Below are positions 9,598-18,120 of a stretch of 64,000 nucleotides of DNA, piece after piece. The notes beneath the pieces are model-generated. The model ran no database searches. It had not been told where the DNA came from and saw only the letters and a list, made by a program, of their open reading frames with translations. The DNA is from Hirschia sp. (lineage in GTDB: Bacteria; Pseudomonadota; Alphaproteobacteria; Caulobacterales; Hyphomonadaceae). The stretch spans positions 70,521 through 134,520 of the forward strand of contig PAQI01000012.1 in NCBI GenBank assembly GCA_002709235.1, read 5' to 3'. How positions within the stretch are numbered: the stretch's first letter is position 1; the number at the start of each line of letters is the position of its first letter. Made by a program: the position numbers and the translations under genes.

Positions 9598-9797
9598 TCT
9601 CTGACAGGAAGCCAAACCCAACAAAACCTTACACTTCAAGACAAGTCATCTGCCGGGAGTTTGCGGTATTGCGATAGTGCCTGCCTGTATTCTGGCCAGC
9701 ATGGTTCGCAATTGTGGTCGCAGAGTGCTTTTGATCAGTAGATCACCGCAGCAGTGGCGCATGCGCCGAATATCCGCAAAGCAATATTCCCAAAGAG

Positions 9798-9873
9798 TGG
9801 TAGGCCCGGAGGGATTTGAACCCCCAACCAAACCGTTATGAGCGGTTTGCTCTAACCGTTGAGCTACAGGCCC
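9798..9873 (-). tRNA. tRNA with CAU anticodon, probably tRNA-Ile (lysidine type)
   Basis: A 76-base cloverleaf on the complement strand: acceptor GGGCCTG/CGGGCCT with two G-U pairs, D-arm GCTC..GAGC, anticodon stem AACCG/CGGTT around CTCATAA, T-loop TTCAAAT and an encoded CCA. A CAU anticodon may belong to initiator Met, elongator Met or AUA-reading Ile; acceptor and D-arm sequence look most like tRNA-Ile(CAU). Identity is less sure than the tRNA call. Confidence 0.9.
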
Positions 9874-10024
9874 GACGCAACGGTCCGCCAACATACAGCA
9901 ATGTTCATCGGCGTGAAGCCCGGAATCAACAGATTATTGCGTCATCTTCTCATGCAGATTTGACATGAACCCGCCGCATTGGCGTGCGTTGTATACTCAC
10001 CCACAATTACAGAAGGGAAAAGGC

Positions 10025-10780
10025 ATGAAACGCCACACCAGCCTACTCGCAATTGCAGCCATTAGCTGCATAGGTTGCGCCGCATCACCCTTGCCAGTTC
10101 AGGCTCAACAGGTATCGCCAATGATGGAAAGCCCGACAATTCAGCAGGAAACCACAATGTCCCTGACCGGCGAAGGCTCTGTTAAGGCCACGCCCGACAT
10201 CGCTACCATCTCACTTGGCGTCAGCATCGATGCAGAAACAGCCTCAGCCGCCATGAAGCAGCAAGCTTCGCACATGAGCGGCGTGTTCGCTGCAATGGAA
10301 AAGGCCGGAATTGCCAGCAAGGACATGCAAACCGGAAATATATCGCTATCCCCGCGATATGATTATTCAAGCAAACGCACCGAACCACCGAAACTGACAG
10401 GATATAATGCCTCCAATACTGTCACCGTTGTCATACGCGACCTTGAAAAACTGGGCCCAGTCCTGGATTCGGTTGTCGAAGCGGGTGGCAACACTATCAA
10501 CTCCATCAATCTGGGCGTCGACGATGACACCGAGATCATGAAGGAGGTGCGCAAAAAGGCGGTTCAGGATGCCATGTCCAAGGCTGAGCTTTATGCAGAA
10601 GCTGCTGGATACAGGGTCTCCCGTATCGTAACTCTCGACGAACAAAGCAGCGGTTATCCGCCCCCCAGGCCGATGATGGCACGTATGGAGATGGCCAGCG
10701 ATTCGGCCTCCACACCTGTTGCAGCAGGTGAAATCACATTCACATCCAGTGTCAGCGTCCTGTTTGAGCTGACCCGCTGA
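10025..10780 (+). CDS. SIMPL (DUF541) domain periplasmic protein
   Basis: About 251 aa. The ATG at 10025 follows GAAGGGAAAAGG and gives a signal peptide (MKRHTSLLAIAA..VQAQQ). The mature part shows SIMPL features: LTGEGSVKATPDIATISLGVSIDAETA at the start, a central YNASNTVTVVIRDLEKLGPVLD and the late helix KAELYAEAAGYRVSRIVTLDE. SIMPL proteins are periplasmic, of largely unknown function, some tied to oxidative-stress protection or interleukin-receptor-kinase partners. It ends 26 bases before a bidirectional terminator. Confidence 0.87.
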   Translation: MKRHTSLLAIAAISCIGCAASPLPVQAQQVSPMMESPTIQQETTMSLTGEGSVKATPDIATISLGVSIDAETASAAMKQQASHMSGVFAAMEKAGIASKDMQTGNISLSPRYDYSSKRTEPPKLTGYNASNTVTVVIRDLEKLGPVLDSVVEAGGNTINSINLGVDDDTEIMKEVRKKAVQDAMSKAELYAEAAGYRVSRIVTLDEQSSGYPPPRPMMARMEMASDSASTPVAAGEITFTSSVSVLFELTR

Positions 10781-10805
10781 CCACATACCTCGTTGACAGT
10801 TAAAC

Positions 10806-10845
10806 AAAAATGCCCGGTTTCGCATGAGCGACAACCGGGCATTTT
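10806..10845 (+). terminator. bidirectional rho-independent terminator
   Basis: AAAATGCCCGGTT pairs with AACCGGGCATTTT around a 13-base loop, between the convergent SIMPL gene and the two-TM gene. Confidence 0.85.
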
Positions 10846-10872
10846 CAATTGCTTAACTTGATGTTGCAGCCA

Positions 10873-11967
10873 TCAATCCCGATCACGGGTCCGAATGACT
10901 GGGGCTGCACCGGACAGATCGACCTCCATGTCGAGATTGGAGGATGACTTCCAATCCTCAGCACGTCTTCTTGGGACCACAGGGCCATCTACATGGGCAA
11001 CTGACTGAGTGCGCCTTTCGGTTGCCAGACCATCCTCGCTGGAAGTGCCAGCCTCAGCCGCCTGACGAAGAGCTGTCTCCTGCATCAATTCCGCTTTGAG
11101 AGGCGCGAAGGTCTCGGCCAATGGTTTCACAGAGCGCTCATCCGCTGTGTCAGCTTGCGATTCGTTCAAGGAAATCACAGGTTCTGATTCCCGTGATTGT
11201 TCAGATTCGCCAACTCCAGATCCTTTCTGGCGCAGTGCTTGTCGACTGCTGCGATCGCCGCGCTTGAAAAACAATCCCCAATAATGGTCGATCACTTCAG
11301 CACGACCTTCAAGCGAACGCAGCTCCTTGATCTCACGACTCTTGCGCAGCCGTACACCTTCGATCTTGGTTCGTCCGGCCCGGTTCACGATCTGGACAAA
11401 GCCATTGTAGGAACGCGGTGTCTGGCGATTGGATTCAAAATGAATTTCGCCGACTCCTTCGCGGGAATCATCCGATGTTTCCGCAAGCGTGTTGCGGAAT
11501 TTATATGTCATGAACGGCCAGTCGAAATGCGAAAACTCCAATGCGACATTGGATTGAACCTCCAATGTGTCGTCAACGGCATAGCCAGAAAAACGAAATG
11601 ACATCCCTTTTGGCTGAATTTCGATGATAGCCATACGCGGAGCATCAGGGGATTTTTCAGCCTGGATCCATGTGCCTTCCATGTAATGGCGGCCCAATAT
11701 CAACCTTCTGATCAGCGTGTATCGGAAGAAGAATGGCAATATGGCATGGCTCAGGGATAACCAGACGACAATGGCCACCAGCAAGGCAGCAGCACCTGCC
11801 ATGAAAGACGTGGTCTGCGTCTGAATTTCTGCGGAATTGAAAACTTTCAACACTGGCTGCGCAGACACTCCCATAAGCGAGAGTACTACACCAGCTGATA
11901 CGGCGTTAGAAACGACCGCAAAACGTCCATATGGGTTCACAGTTGGCTTCCTGTAATGATGATTCAA
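10873..11967 (-). CDS. membrane protein with two N-terminal TM helices and a beta-rich domain, unknown function
   Basis: Up to 364 aa from a TTG at 11967 without a good ribosome site, so the start is uncertain. Two hydrophobic segments (about residues 20-42 and 55-80) are followed by a beta-rich domain that opens with HYMEGTWIQ and contains alternating strands to about residue 240, then a low-complexity, charged C-terminal tail. I do not recognise a named family. The order two TM helices, then a G-T-W strand and a small beta-barrel recalls the 2TM-beta effector domain of some CBASS systems, but no nucleotidyltransferase gene is nearby, so this is a shape comparison only. AT-rich sequence upstream (11968-12229) holds no gene. 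Confidence 0.7.
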   Translation of the reverse strand: MNHHYRKPTVNPYGRFAVVSNAVSAGVVLSLMGVSAQPVLKVFNSAEIQTQTTSFMAGAAALLVAIVVWLSLSHAILPFFFRYTLIRRLILGRHYMEGTWIQAEKSPDAPRMAIIEIQPKGMSFRFSGYAVDDTLEVQSNVALEFSHFDWPFMTYKFRNTLAETSDDSREGVGEIHFESNRQTPRSYNGFVQIVNRAGRTKIEGVRLRKSREIKELRSLEGRAEVIDHYWGLFFKRGDRSSRQALRQKGSGVGESEQSRESEPVISLNESQADTADERSVKPLAETFAPLKAELMQETALRQAAEAGTSSEDGLATERRTQSVAHVDGPVVPRRRAEDWKSSSNLDMEVDLSGAAPVIRTRDRD

Positions 11968-12229
11968 AAATAGATTGAACGAGAAAGCTCATTTAACCAC
12001 ATTATCAAAATTTCACGAAAATGTTTATTGTAAACAAAACACCCTGAACCATTATTGGTTTTAACTGTTCTTGATCTAGACTCCATTCAATACATTAAAA
12101 TAATCATTCAACGCATTAACACGAACACCGCTCTAGCAAGCCATTGCAGTGAGAATACGAATCGACACGCCTCAACCTTGTCAAAGCGCTAGCGACTATT
12201 CCAATTTCAGATCTAAGAACTGGAGATGC

Positions 12230-12382
12230 TCATTCACCAATGAGCCGCCACACAGCGATCACCACCACGACGAGCATGGCCAGTCCGGCTTGCAGCAATG
12301 GACGATTTTGAAGGTTACGATGACGCTTGCGTCGCTTGCCCGGTTGACCTGAACCAGGCTTGGGACCTGTTTGCCTTGGCAT
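12230..12382 (-). CDS. small basic single-TM protein downstream of panD
   Basis: About 50 aa: a strongly basic, Gly/Pro-rich N-terminus (MPRQTGPKPGSGQPGKRRKRHR) followed by one TM helix (GLAMLVVVVIAVWRLIG). It starts seven bases past the panD stop; a longer form starting at 12415 would overlap panD. Function unknown. Its location suggests co-transcription with panD but no metabolic role can be read. Confidence 0.55.
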   Translation of the reverse strand: MPRQTGPKPGSGQPGKRRKRHRNLQNRPLLQAGLAMLVVVVIAVWRLIGE

Positions 12383-12389
12383 ATTCAAG

Positions 12390-12749
12390 TCAGGCGACGT
12401 GAGGAACGACTTCATTGTTCTCGTTCAGCATGACCACAGCAGGCGCATGCTGGCGCGCCATTTCTTCCTCGATCTGGGCAAAAGTGGTCACAATGATCCG
12501 GTCGCCCACCTGGAAGTAACGGGCCGCTGCTCCATTCACGCCAAAGGTCTTGGAACCGCGCGGTGCCTCGATTGCATAGGTCGAGATACGCGCTCCATTG
12601 GTGATGTTCCAGATATCGACACGCTCATTGACCAGAATACCGGAAGCTTCCAGCAGATCCTTGTCGATGGATATCGATCCCTCATAGTGAAGGTCGCATT
12701 GCGTCACGGTGGCGCGGTGAAGCTTGGCCTTCATCATGGTCAGGAGCAT
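12390..12749 (-). CDS. panD: aspartate 1-decarboxylase precursor
   Basis: Forms beta-alanine from aspartate for pantothenate and CoA synthesis in the cytoplasm. 119 aa, normal length. The N-terminus [29 protein letters not shown] matches the family. The Gly-Ser pair in YEGS is the self-cleavage site that makes the pyruvoyl cofactor on Ser. [16 protein letters not shown] carries further conserved residues. The start at 12749 aligns with known PanD N-termini. Confidence 0.95.
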   Translation of the reverse strand: MLLTMMKAKLHRATVTQCDLHYEGSISIDKDLLEASGILVNERVDIWNITNGARISTYAIEAPRGSKTFGVNGAAARYFQVGDRIIVTTFAQIEEEMARQHAPAVVMLNENNEVVPHVA

Positions 12750-13146
12750 GAACGTTCCCCGGTTTCCTATCTACTGAGCGATTCGTCGATCACCCATTAT
12801 ATAATGGTCAACTACCCGTCTTAAAGCGGAGTGACTGCGATTGCAGGCCGCCCTTATGCCTGTTCAGCGATACAACATCAACACGTCAACGCAATGCACG
12901 GGCCAGATTACGAGCGAACCGTCACCCCAGACTGATGCTCCAGATTGAATATTGTGCGTACAAGATGAATAAGCCGTGTAAATCAGGCTCTTGGAATGGA
13001 ACCACCCCACTGGAGATTCAAGAAAATCTGACGAGCTCCTACAAGCCATGGAGTGGGTTCACAACTTTTTCAGGGGTCGGATTTTATCTTGCTCCACTCG
13101 CCTCACGGCGTTATACGCCTTGCTTCAGTTCAGCATGGTACTGAGG
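12750..13146. other. intergenic region between panD and tRNA-Thr
   Basis: About 400 bases with only short unconvincing frames. It should contain the panD promoter (complement strand) and the tRNA-Thr promoter; I see no strong consensus boxes or repeats. Confidence 0.4.
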
Positions 13147-13222
13147 GCCGCGTTAGCTCAGCTGGTAGAGCATCGCATTCGTAATGCGGGGGTCAGGTGT
13201 TCAAGTCACCTACGCGGCACCA
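13147..13222 (+). tRNA. tRNA-Thr(CGU)
   Basis: 76-base cloverleaf: acceptor GCCGCGT/ACGCGGC, D-arm GCTC..GAGC, anticodon stem GCAT/ATGC around TTCGTAA (anticodon CGU), T-loop TTCAAGT and encoded CCA. It lies 108 bases left of the start of the integrated elements. Confidence 0.95.
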
Positions 13223-13330
13223 CTATTCCTGAAAATCCAGATATATAAAAACGGCAAGAGCATTCATACCGTGAAATGCGCGTGGCACGGATTGCGACGC
13301 GCCAAACCGGCTTGCATGATGCTTGAAGGA

Positions 13331-13345
13331 ATGGTGCCCGGGGGC
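13331..13345. repeat. left attachment site of element A (15-bp core)
   Basis: ATGGTGCCCGGGGGC, identical to the last 15 bases of the tRNA-Phe gene region (37312-37326) and to 27118-27132. Six further bases to the left (GAAGGA, 13325-13330) also match the tRNA-Phe-side copy, giving a 21-base match between sites one and three. To the right the sequence departs into element A. Confidence 0.75.
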
Positions 13346-13470
13346 CGAACATTCCTTGCGTTGATTGCACCAGTTGTTTGAGTTTCGAATTATTCTATAT
13401 AATTCAATTCGTTATTTCATTTTTTGTCATCGTCTTCGCGTCATTTCAAGCCCCATTTTGAACAGTCTTC

Positions 13471-13505
13471 TTGTAACAATCCGGTCGGATTTTTCGTAAC
13501 AATCC
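13471..13505 (+). repeat. left arm-type integrase-binding repeats of element A
   Basis: Two direct copies of GTAACAATCC (13473-13482 and 13496-13505), 23 bases apart. The core GTAACAA is repeated twice in the same orientation at the right end (27000-27007, 27012-27018). Position at both ends and inside the att cores is what arm sites of a tyrosine integrase look like. Confidence 0.55.
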
Positions 13506-13648
13506 ATACCCTCAGACGGCCTATGAAACGACATCGCTTCAATGCGAGGCAAATGTCATGCCATAGATTTTCTAATCAAGTATAGACTAAGATGATTCAA
13601 GTTTACATAAAATTGATTGATAGTAAATACGCCCGTTATCTACCCCTA

Positions 13649-13676
13649 TTGACTTTAACTGATGCTCACTTATATT
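13649..13676 (+). promoter_or_regulatory. putative sigma-70 promoter of the element A replication operon
   Basis: TTGACT, a 16-base spacer and TATATT lie about 125 bases before the first gene of the operon (13800). The segment 13346-13799 is AT-rich and otherwise has no gene. Confidence 0.5.
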
Positions 13677-13799
13677 TGGCATACACCTTGAGTGTTTAGA
13701 CAGTGTGGCAAGTCCACGTAGAGAAGAACCCGGATCGCGTAAGTGCAGGACGGTTTCTTCAGAGAGGTACGCATGATTTAACAGAAGGATTCTATTTAA

Positions 13800-14189
13800 A
13801 TGCGCACGAAAAATGACTCTGAGCTTTACGGCTCATCTACCCTAACACCGAGCCAAGCGGCTCATGTGTTGCTGATGGATAAAGCGGAATTCAGCCGCCT
13901 TTGTTCAATCGGCAGCGGCCCCCGCACTTCAGATGCAGCTATGGGCCTACCGCTTTATGATTATTTCGATCTCGTGGACTTCATGTTCTTCCGCATGATC
14001 GAGAATGGCGAAATCTCCCCGAAGCAACTCAATAAAGATCAAGGCGGGCGAGTTGTCTGTTTTGATCAAGCACCCGGAGCGTCCGGCTTCTTGCCCCGCT
14101 ATCCTGATCCGCACGCATATCCTGACTTCGCACGCGCTGTCGCTAACGGCGATATCCCCGGGTTCACAGCAATCAAGGGAGACGCGTAA
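13800..14189 (+). CDS. element A small protein, HTH/excisionase-like N-terminus
   Basis: 129 aa. The first half (LTPSQAAHVLLMDKAEFSRLCSIGSGP..LPLYDYFDLVDFM) has the layout of MerR/Xis-type winged HTH proteins: two helices, a basic or glycine turn, then a wing ending in a D-x-x-D/F helix. The second half is unknown. GAAGGA lies 10 bases before the ATG. It overlaps the next gene by one base (TAATG). First gene of a three-gene operon ending in the replication protein, so a regulatory or directionality role is plausible. Confidence 0.65.
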   Translation: MRTKNDSELYGSSTLTPSQAAHVLLMDKAEFSRLCSIGSGPRTSDAAMGLPLYDYFDLVDFMFFRMIENGEISPKQLNKDQGGRVVCFDQAPGASGFLPRYPDPHAYPDFARAVANGDIPGFTAIKGDA

Positions 14190-14401
14190 TGACCAGCACC
14201 GTAAAAAACAGATCGCAATCTGACGTTTGGTTGAACAGCAGGCAAGTTGCAGAGCGCATGGGATGTCACCCCCAAACAATTTACGTCATGCGTGTTGAGG
14301 GGCGCGGCCCCAAGTGGTTTCGCGTCGGTAAGAATGGGGTTCGGTATCATATCGAAGATGTTGATGCGTACATCCGCGCCCAGTGTGGATCGGAGTACTA
14401 A
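14189..14401 (+). CDS. AlpA/excisionase-like HTH protein
   Basis: 70 aa with the helix-turn-helix-17 pattern: WLNSRQVAERMGCHPQTIYVMRVEGRGPKWFRVGKNGVRYHIEDVDAYIRA. Such proteins act as excisionases or as activators of integrase and replication genes in satellites. It is translationally coupled to the gene before it, and its stop is four bases from the replication gene's ATG. Confidence 0.8.
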   Translation: MTSTVKNRSQSDVWLNSRQVAERMGCHPQTIYVMRVEGRGPKWFRVGKNGVRYHIEDVDAYIRAQCGSEY

Positions 14402-14405
14402 AGCC

Positions 14406-17207
14406 ATGAGGATCAAAACGACCTCAAAGCCAACTCGCCCCGATCTCAAGCAGATTGAATACATGGCATCGGTGGGTTTCCGCGTCTTCTTGCTCGACAA
14501 AGGTGAAAAACGCCCTCTCAGTGAAATGCACCTTGGAAAAGCTCTCAGCTGGCAAGAGCATGAGCGCTCCTATCCCTATTCGTTCGATCAGATCATCGAG
14601 CGGGTTGAAGAAGATGAACTCAACGCAGGTATCGCCCCGGCTGGCAGTCAAATCATCATCGACGTTGACCGCTATAAGGATGGCGGGAAAAGTTATCGCC
14701 AAATTTGCGATCTACTGGGCTTTGATCCTGTCGAGGTTCGTCACCCGCATACTCTGACAGCAAGTGGCGGATTGCATTTCTTCTACAATCTTCCCGAAGG
14801 TGTTACGGGCGATGATCTGCATAGGGCTCTCAAACACGCCGGTATAGGCCACGTCGATATTATCGCCCCCGGTAAACACTATGCTGTCTGCCCGGGATCG
14901 GTACTATCGAACGGTGGAAAATATGTTCTGATTGACCCGGATAAAACGTTGGACGATGGCGGCGTTGATATCCCGTCTGCATTGCTCAAATTGATCTTGC
15001 GGACTGACGAAACCACCGACGAAGCCGATACTGCACCTCTCGCACCTGAGCGCCGCAAATGGCTCTCTCACGCGACCAACAGCAAGCCCGGCGCTATATC
15101 CCTTGAACACGCGGCAGAGCTTCTAACTTTATTGCCTGCTTCGAGCTTCCGAGACCAAAACGACTGGCTAAGAGTGATGATGGCTTATCACGACGCGACC
15201 GCAGGTGCTGGGCTTGAAGACTTCAAGGCATGGTCAGCGTCTGACGAAGGGTATGATGGAAATAGCCCCAAACTTCTCGCCAGAACCCAAGCAGAGATTG
15301 CAAAGCGCTGGGCTTCTCTCGGCTTGCGACAGCTCACTAACCGCGTGACCCATCGAACGCTATTTCACGAGCTTGAAAAAGCACTCAAAGAACAGTTCGT
15401 AGCGGAAGGCTTTCCTGAAGAGCAAGCCGCCGAACAGGCCGCACGTCGCCGCCGCTACTACGAATGCGTGGCGGACTTCGACGATGGGTTTGTCGAGGAT
15501 TTTGAAGCCAGCCAGACGGCTGAAACCATACAACGGCAGGAACAACTGAAACGTCTAAACGGCGTCCAATCAAAGCCGATTATCCGCATCGGTTCAGGTG
15601 ACGGCGATCTCACTCGAATGACCGATGAAGCCATTCGCGCCTTGGCTCAACCTGATATGAACCTGTTTCGCCGAGGTGACATAATCGTTGAACCAGTCAA
15701 GGCGGTGAGCGATGGACTGAAAACATATAACCTCAGCTCGGTTAGTGAGAAGAATTTCGGCTCCGCTGAATTTGATCGCGATCCGACATCCATTGTGATC
15801 AAGCCATGCAAAACCGGATATCTTCAAGAGGTCATGGGCCTCGCGGCACGTTGGCGCACGCCTCGCAAGTTGACCGCTGAGGACCGAAAGCAATTGGGCG
15901 ACAAAGCGGATGGCAAGACTGTGAAGTATGTCCCGTCGCTTCCACCGCTGAAAATCGCACAGCAGGTTCAGCTGCGAAACTCGCTGCCGGGAATGCGCGT
16001 GTTGAGGGGTGTGTTTAATAACCCAACGCTCACGCCCGAAGGGGAAATCCTCCAAACTGAGGGCTACCACGATGTACATGGCGTCTTGCTGAATTTTGGT
16101 GGTGTTAAGTACCCGACATTGCCGGATTTTATCTCTAAAGAGATGGCCCGCGAAGCGGTGGACGTACTCTTGGAACCGTTGGCTGGCTACAAGTTTGCCT
16201 CTCCAGCTTCCAAGGGTGTAGCCCTGAGCGGAATGCTGACATCGGCCATTCAGCCATTTTTGGACTTTTCCCCCATCCACGGCGTCGATGCAGATCACGC
16301 AGGAGCTGGGAAAACGAAGTTGGCGATAGTCTGGTCTTTGGTGGGAACTGGTTCCGGTCCCGCGATCATCAGCCAACCACGGACTGATGAAGAGCTTGGC
16401 AAACGGTTAGAGACGAGTCTCAAAGAAGGCGATCCAGCGATCCTGATTGATAACTGTGATCGACCTCTTGGCGGAACGGTGTTGAACTCGATCACCACAT
16501 CTACTGAACATACTGTCAGACAGCTGGGTGTCCACGAGGCTTTGAAACTCAGCACTAATCAATTTCGAGCCACGACCGGTAACTATTTTCAGGCTGAGGG
16601 CGATACAACAAGGCGTTCTGTTGTCTGTCGCCTTGAAGTTCCGCCCAACCCTGAGCGCAGGTCATTCGACTTCGAACCGGTCATGCGCGCCAAGGAGAAC
16701 CGGCCCCGGTACATCATGGCGGCGCTCACCATCATCAAAGCGTACATTGATGCAGGCAGGCCGCTCGGTAACAAATACGTTCTTGGCTCGTTCGAGATGT
16801 GGTCGAATCTCGTGCAGCAGCCCATCATCTGGTTGCTTGGCGAAGATCATCGGCCAACACTGACGACAGAGACACAACAAGCCACTGACCCGCAAAAAGC
16901 GCCCTTACGGGACATGTTGTCTGCGTGGGAAGAAGCAATCGGGATCGACACGCCTACTCACCTCAAAGCGATCCAATTGGGTGATGACGAGTTGTCAAAT
17001 GAGAATAGCCAGAGCCGCGAGCGCTTCGCCGTTCTCAAGGCAAGCCTCATCTGCCTGTTGACGTTGGATAGCTGGAACCCGCGTAGGGTCGGACAACTGC
17101 TTAAAAAGCATGTTGGCGTCGTAGCTGACGGGCTGATGCTTGAAGCGTTGGCGAAGGATGAAAACGGCACCCCCTATCGGCTGCGAAGGGTCGGTGAAGA
17201 ACGCTAA
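14406..17207 (+). CDS. replication protein: prim-pol domain fused to a P-loop helicase-like ATPase
   Basis: About 933 aa from the ATG at 14406; the frame is open further upstream but that part overlaps the HTH gene. Residues about 15-200 form a bifunctional primase-polymerase domain, with the metal-binding DVD at 86-88 and SGGLHFF at 120-126. Residues about 235-320 resemble a primase C-terminal linker. From about 600 there is an ATPase: Walker A AGAGKTK (632-638) and Walker B AILIDNCD (678-685). This layout is typical of satellite and plasmid initiators that prime and unwind at their own origin. A terminator and an iteron array follow directly, supporting an origin role. Confidence 0.88.
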   Translation: MRIKTTSKPTRPDLKQIEYMASVGFRVFLLDKGEKRPLSEMHLGKALSWQEHERSYPYSFDQIIERVEEDELNAGIAPAGSQIIIDVDRYKDGGKSYRQICDLLGFDPVEVRHPHTLTASGGLHFFYNLPEGVTGDDLHRALKHAGIGHVDIIAPGKHYAVCPGSVLSNGGKYVLIDPDKTLDDGGVDIPSALLKLILRTDETTDEADTAPLAPERRKWLSHATNSKPGAISLEHAAELLTLLPASSFRDQNDWLRVMMAYHDATAGAGLEDFKAWSASDEGYDGNSPKLLARTQAEIAKRWASLGLRQLTNRVTHRTLFHELEKALKEQFVAEGFPEEQAAEQAARRRRYYECVADFDDGFVEDFEASQTAETIQRQEQLKRLNGVQSKPIIRIGSGDGDLTRMTDEAIRALAQPDMNLFRRGDIIVEPVKAVSDGLKTYNLSSVSEKNFGSAEFDRDPTSIVIKPCKTGYLQEVMGLAARWRTPRKLTAEDRKQLGDKADGKTVKYVPSLPPLKIAQQVQLRNSLPGMRVLRGVFNNPTLTPEGEILQTEGYHDVHGVLLNFGGVKYPTLPDFISKEMAREAVDVLLEPLAGYKFASPASKGVALSGMLTSAIQPFLDFSPIHGVDADHAGAGKTKLAIVWSLVGTGSGPAIISQPRTDEELGKRLETSLKEGDPAILIDNCDRPLGGTVLNSITTSTEHTVRQLGVHEALKLSTNQFRATTGNYFQAEGDTTRRSVVCRLEVPPNPERRSFDFEPVMRAKENRPRYIMAALTIIKAYIDAGRPLGNKYVLGSFEMWSNLVQQPIIWLLGEDHRPTLTTETQQATDPQKAPLRDMLSAWEEAIGIDTPTHLKAIQLGDDELSNENSQSRERFAVLKASLICLLTLDSWNPRRVGQLLKKHVGVVADGLMLEALAKDENGTPYRLRRVGEER

Positions 17208-17223
17208 TTGTTTCCAAGTAGAA

Positions 17224-17252
17224 AGAGGGCTTTCCGGCCCTCTTTTTTTTTT
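17224..17252 (+). terminator. rho-independent terminator of the replication operon
   Basis: AGAGGGC and GCCCTCT enclose TTTCCG, followed by about ten T residues, 16 bases after the replication gene's stop. Confidence 0.9.
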
Positions 17253-17267
17253 GGAGGCAAAGGGTTC

Positions 17268-17386
17268 CTGATAACTTTATAACTCCTGACAACTTCAGCG
17301 GTGTTATCCGAAACAGTTTTATATAACTGGTTCAAAATCGATTTTAAGAAGAGTTATAAAGTTATCAGAAGTTATAAAGTTGTCAG
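17268..17386. repeat. iteron array, candidate replication origin of element A
   Basis: Three copies of a 17-base repeat AGTTATAAAGTTATCAG: inverted and exact at 17268-17284, direct and exact at 17352-17368, and direct with one mismatch (GTCAG) at 17370-17386. A partial inverted copy (TCCTGACAACTT) abuts the first at 17284-17295. The segment between them is AT-rich. The array lies directly downstream of the prim-pol/helicase gene, in the 390-base gap before the next gene; nothing else was seen in that gap. Confidence 0.6.
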
Positions 17387-17599
17387 GAAAGTTAGAGAAA
17401 ATCGCCCTTTTGGAGGTTAAAAGCGGCGCTGGATGAAGGAAGCCAAGCGGTGGCATGTGATATTTTGCGTTCCAAATTTCTCTGAAACATTCCAAGCCTG
17501 ATATTTCATTCAAAAATACTGGAAGTTAGCCGCTAATTCGAGCCTTTCGCCAAGCAAGATAAATTAGGATTTTATTCCTATTTATGCTATAGTGATTGA

Positions 17600-18097
17600 A
17601 TGCAAAATGACGAATTACTCTCAACTCGCGAAGCAGCGGACCTGCTGCAAAAGACGCCGAACGCGCTTCGATGTCTTCGCAGTGTTGGTGCTGGACCGCC
17701 AACGTTAAGTGCCCCTTCCAGCCCACACCTGCACTATTCGAAGAGAAGCTTATTGGAATGGGCGGAAAAAACAGGGCTTCAAGCCCGGTTAGACGCCGCT
17801 GGACTTTTGGCGGATTTCGTCAGCCAAAATCTCATACCTTCACCGAATGGTAGTGTGGAGATTTCAGAACTGGCTCGCGCTTTTTACTCCCGCGAGCATT
17901 GTCGGGATGTAACGCGCTACACCTTCAGAACAGAGCTTCAGCGGTCAAAGCAGATTCGCGCTTCGGGCATTTTATTCCGCAATCCGCAATCCGCAATCCG
18001 CAAAGCGGTAGATGGCTACTACATGGTTGGCAATTCAGTCCCAATGTCGATGCCACCCAATGGCCTTGCAGAAGCAGACGCGCTGAACGATTCCTGA
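17600..18097 (+). CDS. HTH-17 protein of element A, possibly frameshifted
   Basis: 165 aa. The N-terminus (LLSTREAADLLQKTPNALRCLRSVGAGPPTLS..LHYSKRSLLEWAE) is an AlpA/Xis-type winged HTH; the rest is unknown. A promoter-like TATGCTATAGT lies just before the ATG and there is no ribosome site, so the mRNA may be nearly leaderless. The frame ends TTCCTGA at 18097, while the reading that continues in the next frame looks coding for a further 84 residues and has no good start of its own. A one-base change at 18090-18097 would give a single protein of about 250 aa. Confidence 0.6.
   Translation: MQNDELLSTREAADLLQKTPNALRCLRSVGAGPPTLSAPSSPHLHYSKRSLLEWAEKTGLQARLDAAGLLADFVSQNLIPSPNGSVEISELARAFYSREHCRDVTRYTFRTELQRSKQIRASGILFRNPQSAIRKAVDGYYMVGNSVPMSMPPNGLAEADALNDS
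17974..18001 (+). repeat. heptanucleotide tandem repeat inside the HTH gene
   Basis: Three perfect copies of AATCCGC (17981-18001) preceded by one with a single mismatch (ATTCCGC). Gain of one unit would move the frame into the downstream reading frame that ends at 18351. Repeats of this sequence type occur in unrelated bacterial genomes, so it may also be a simple insertion. Confidence 0.7.
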
Positions 18098-18120
18098 CGC
18101 GCTATAGCCAATCGCTGAAA

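Noticed and set aside
9646..9894. Open frame of 82 aa reading GPVAQRLEQTAHNGLVGGSNPSGPT
   Set aside because: It is the translation of the tRNA gene at 9798-9873; such text is a well-known annotation artefact.
13322..13360. AAGGAATG/CATTCCTT inverted repeat as a terminator of tRNA-Thr
   Set aside because: No T-run follows, the loop is 16 bases, and the left arm coincides with the attachment site; more likely fortuitous.
14247..14405. Upstream extension of the replication protein frame
   Set aside because: It runs through the HTH gene in another frame; the ATG at 14406 gives the family-like N-terminus.
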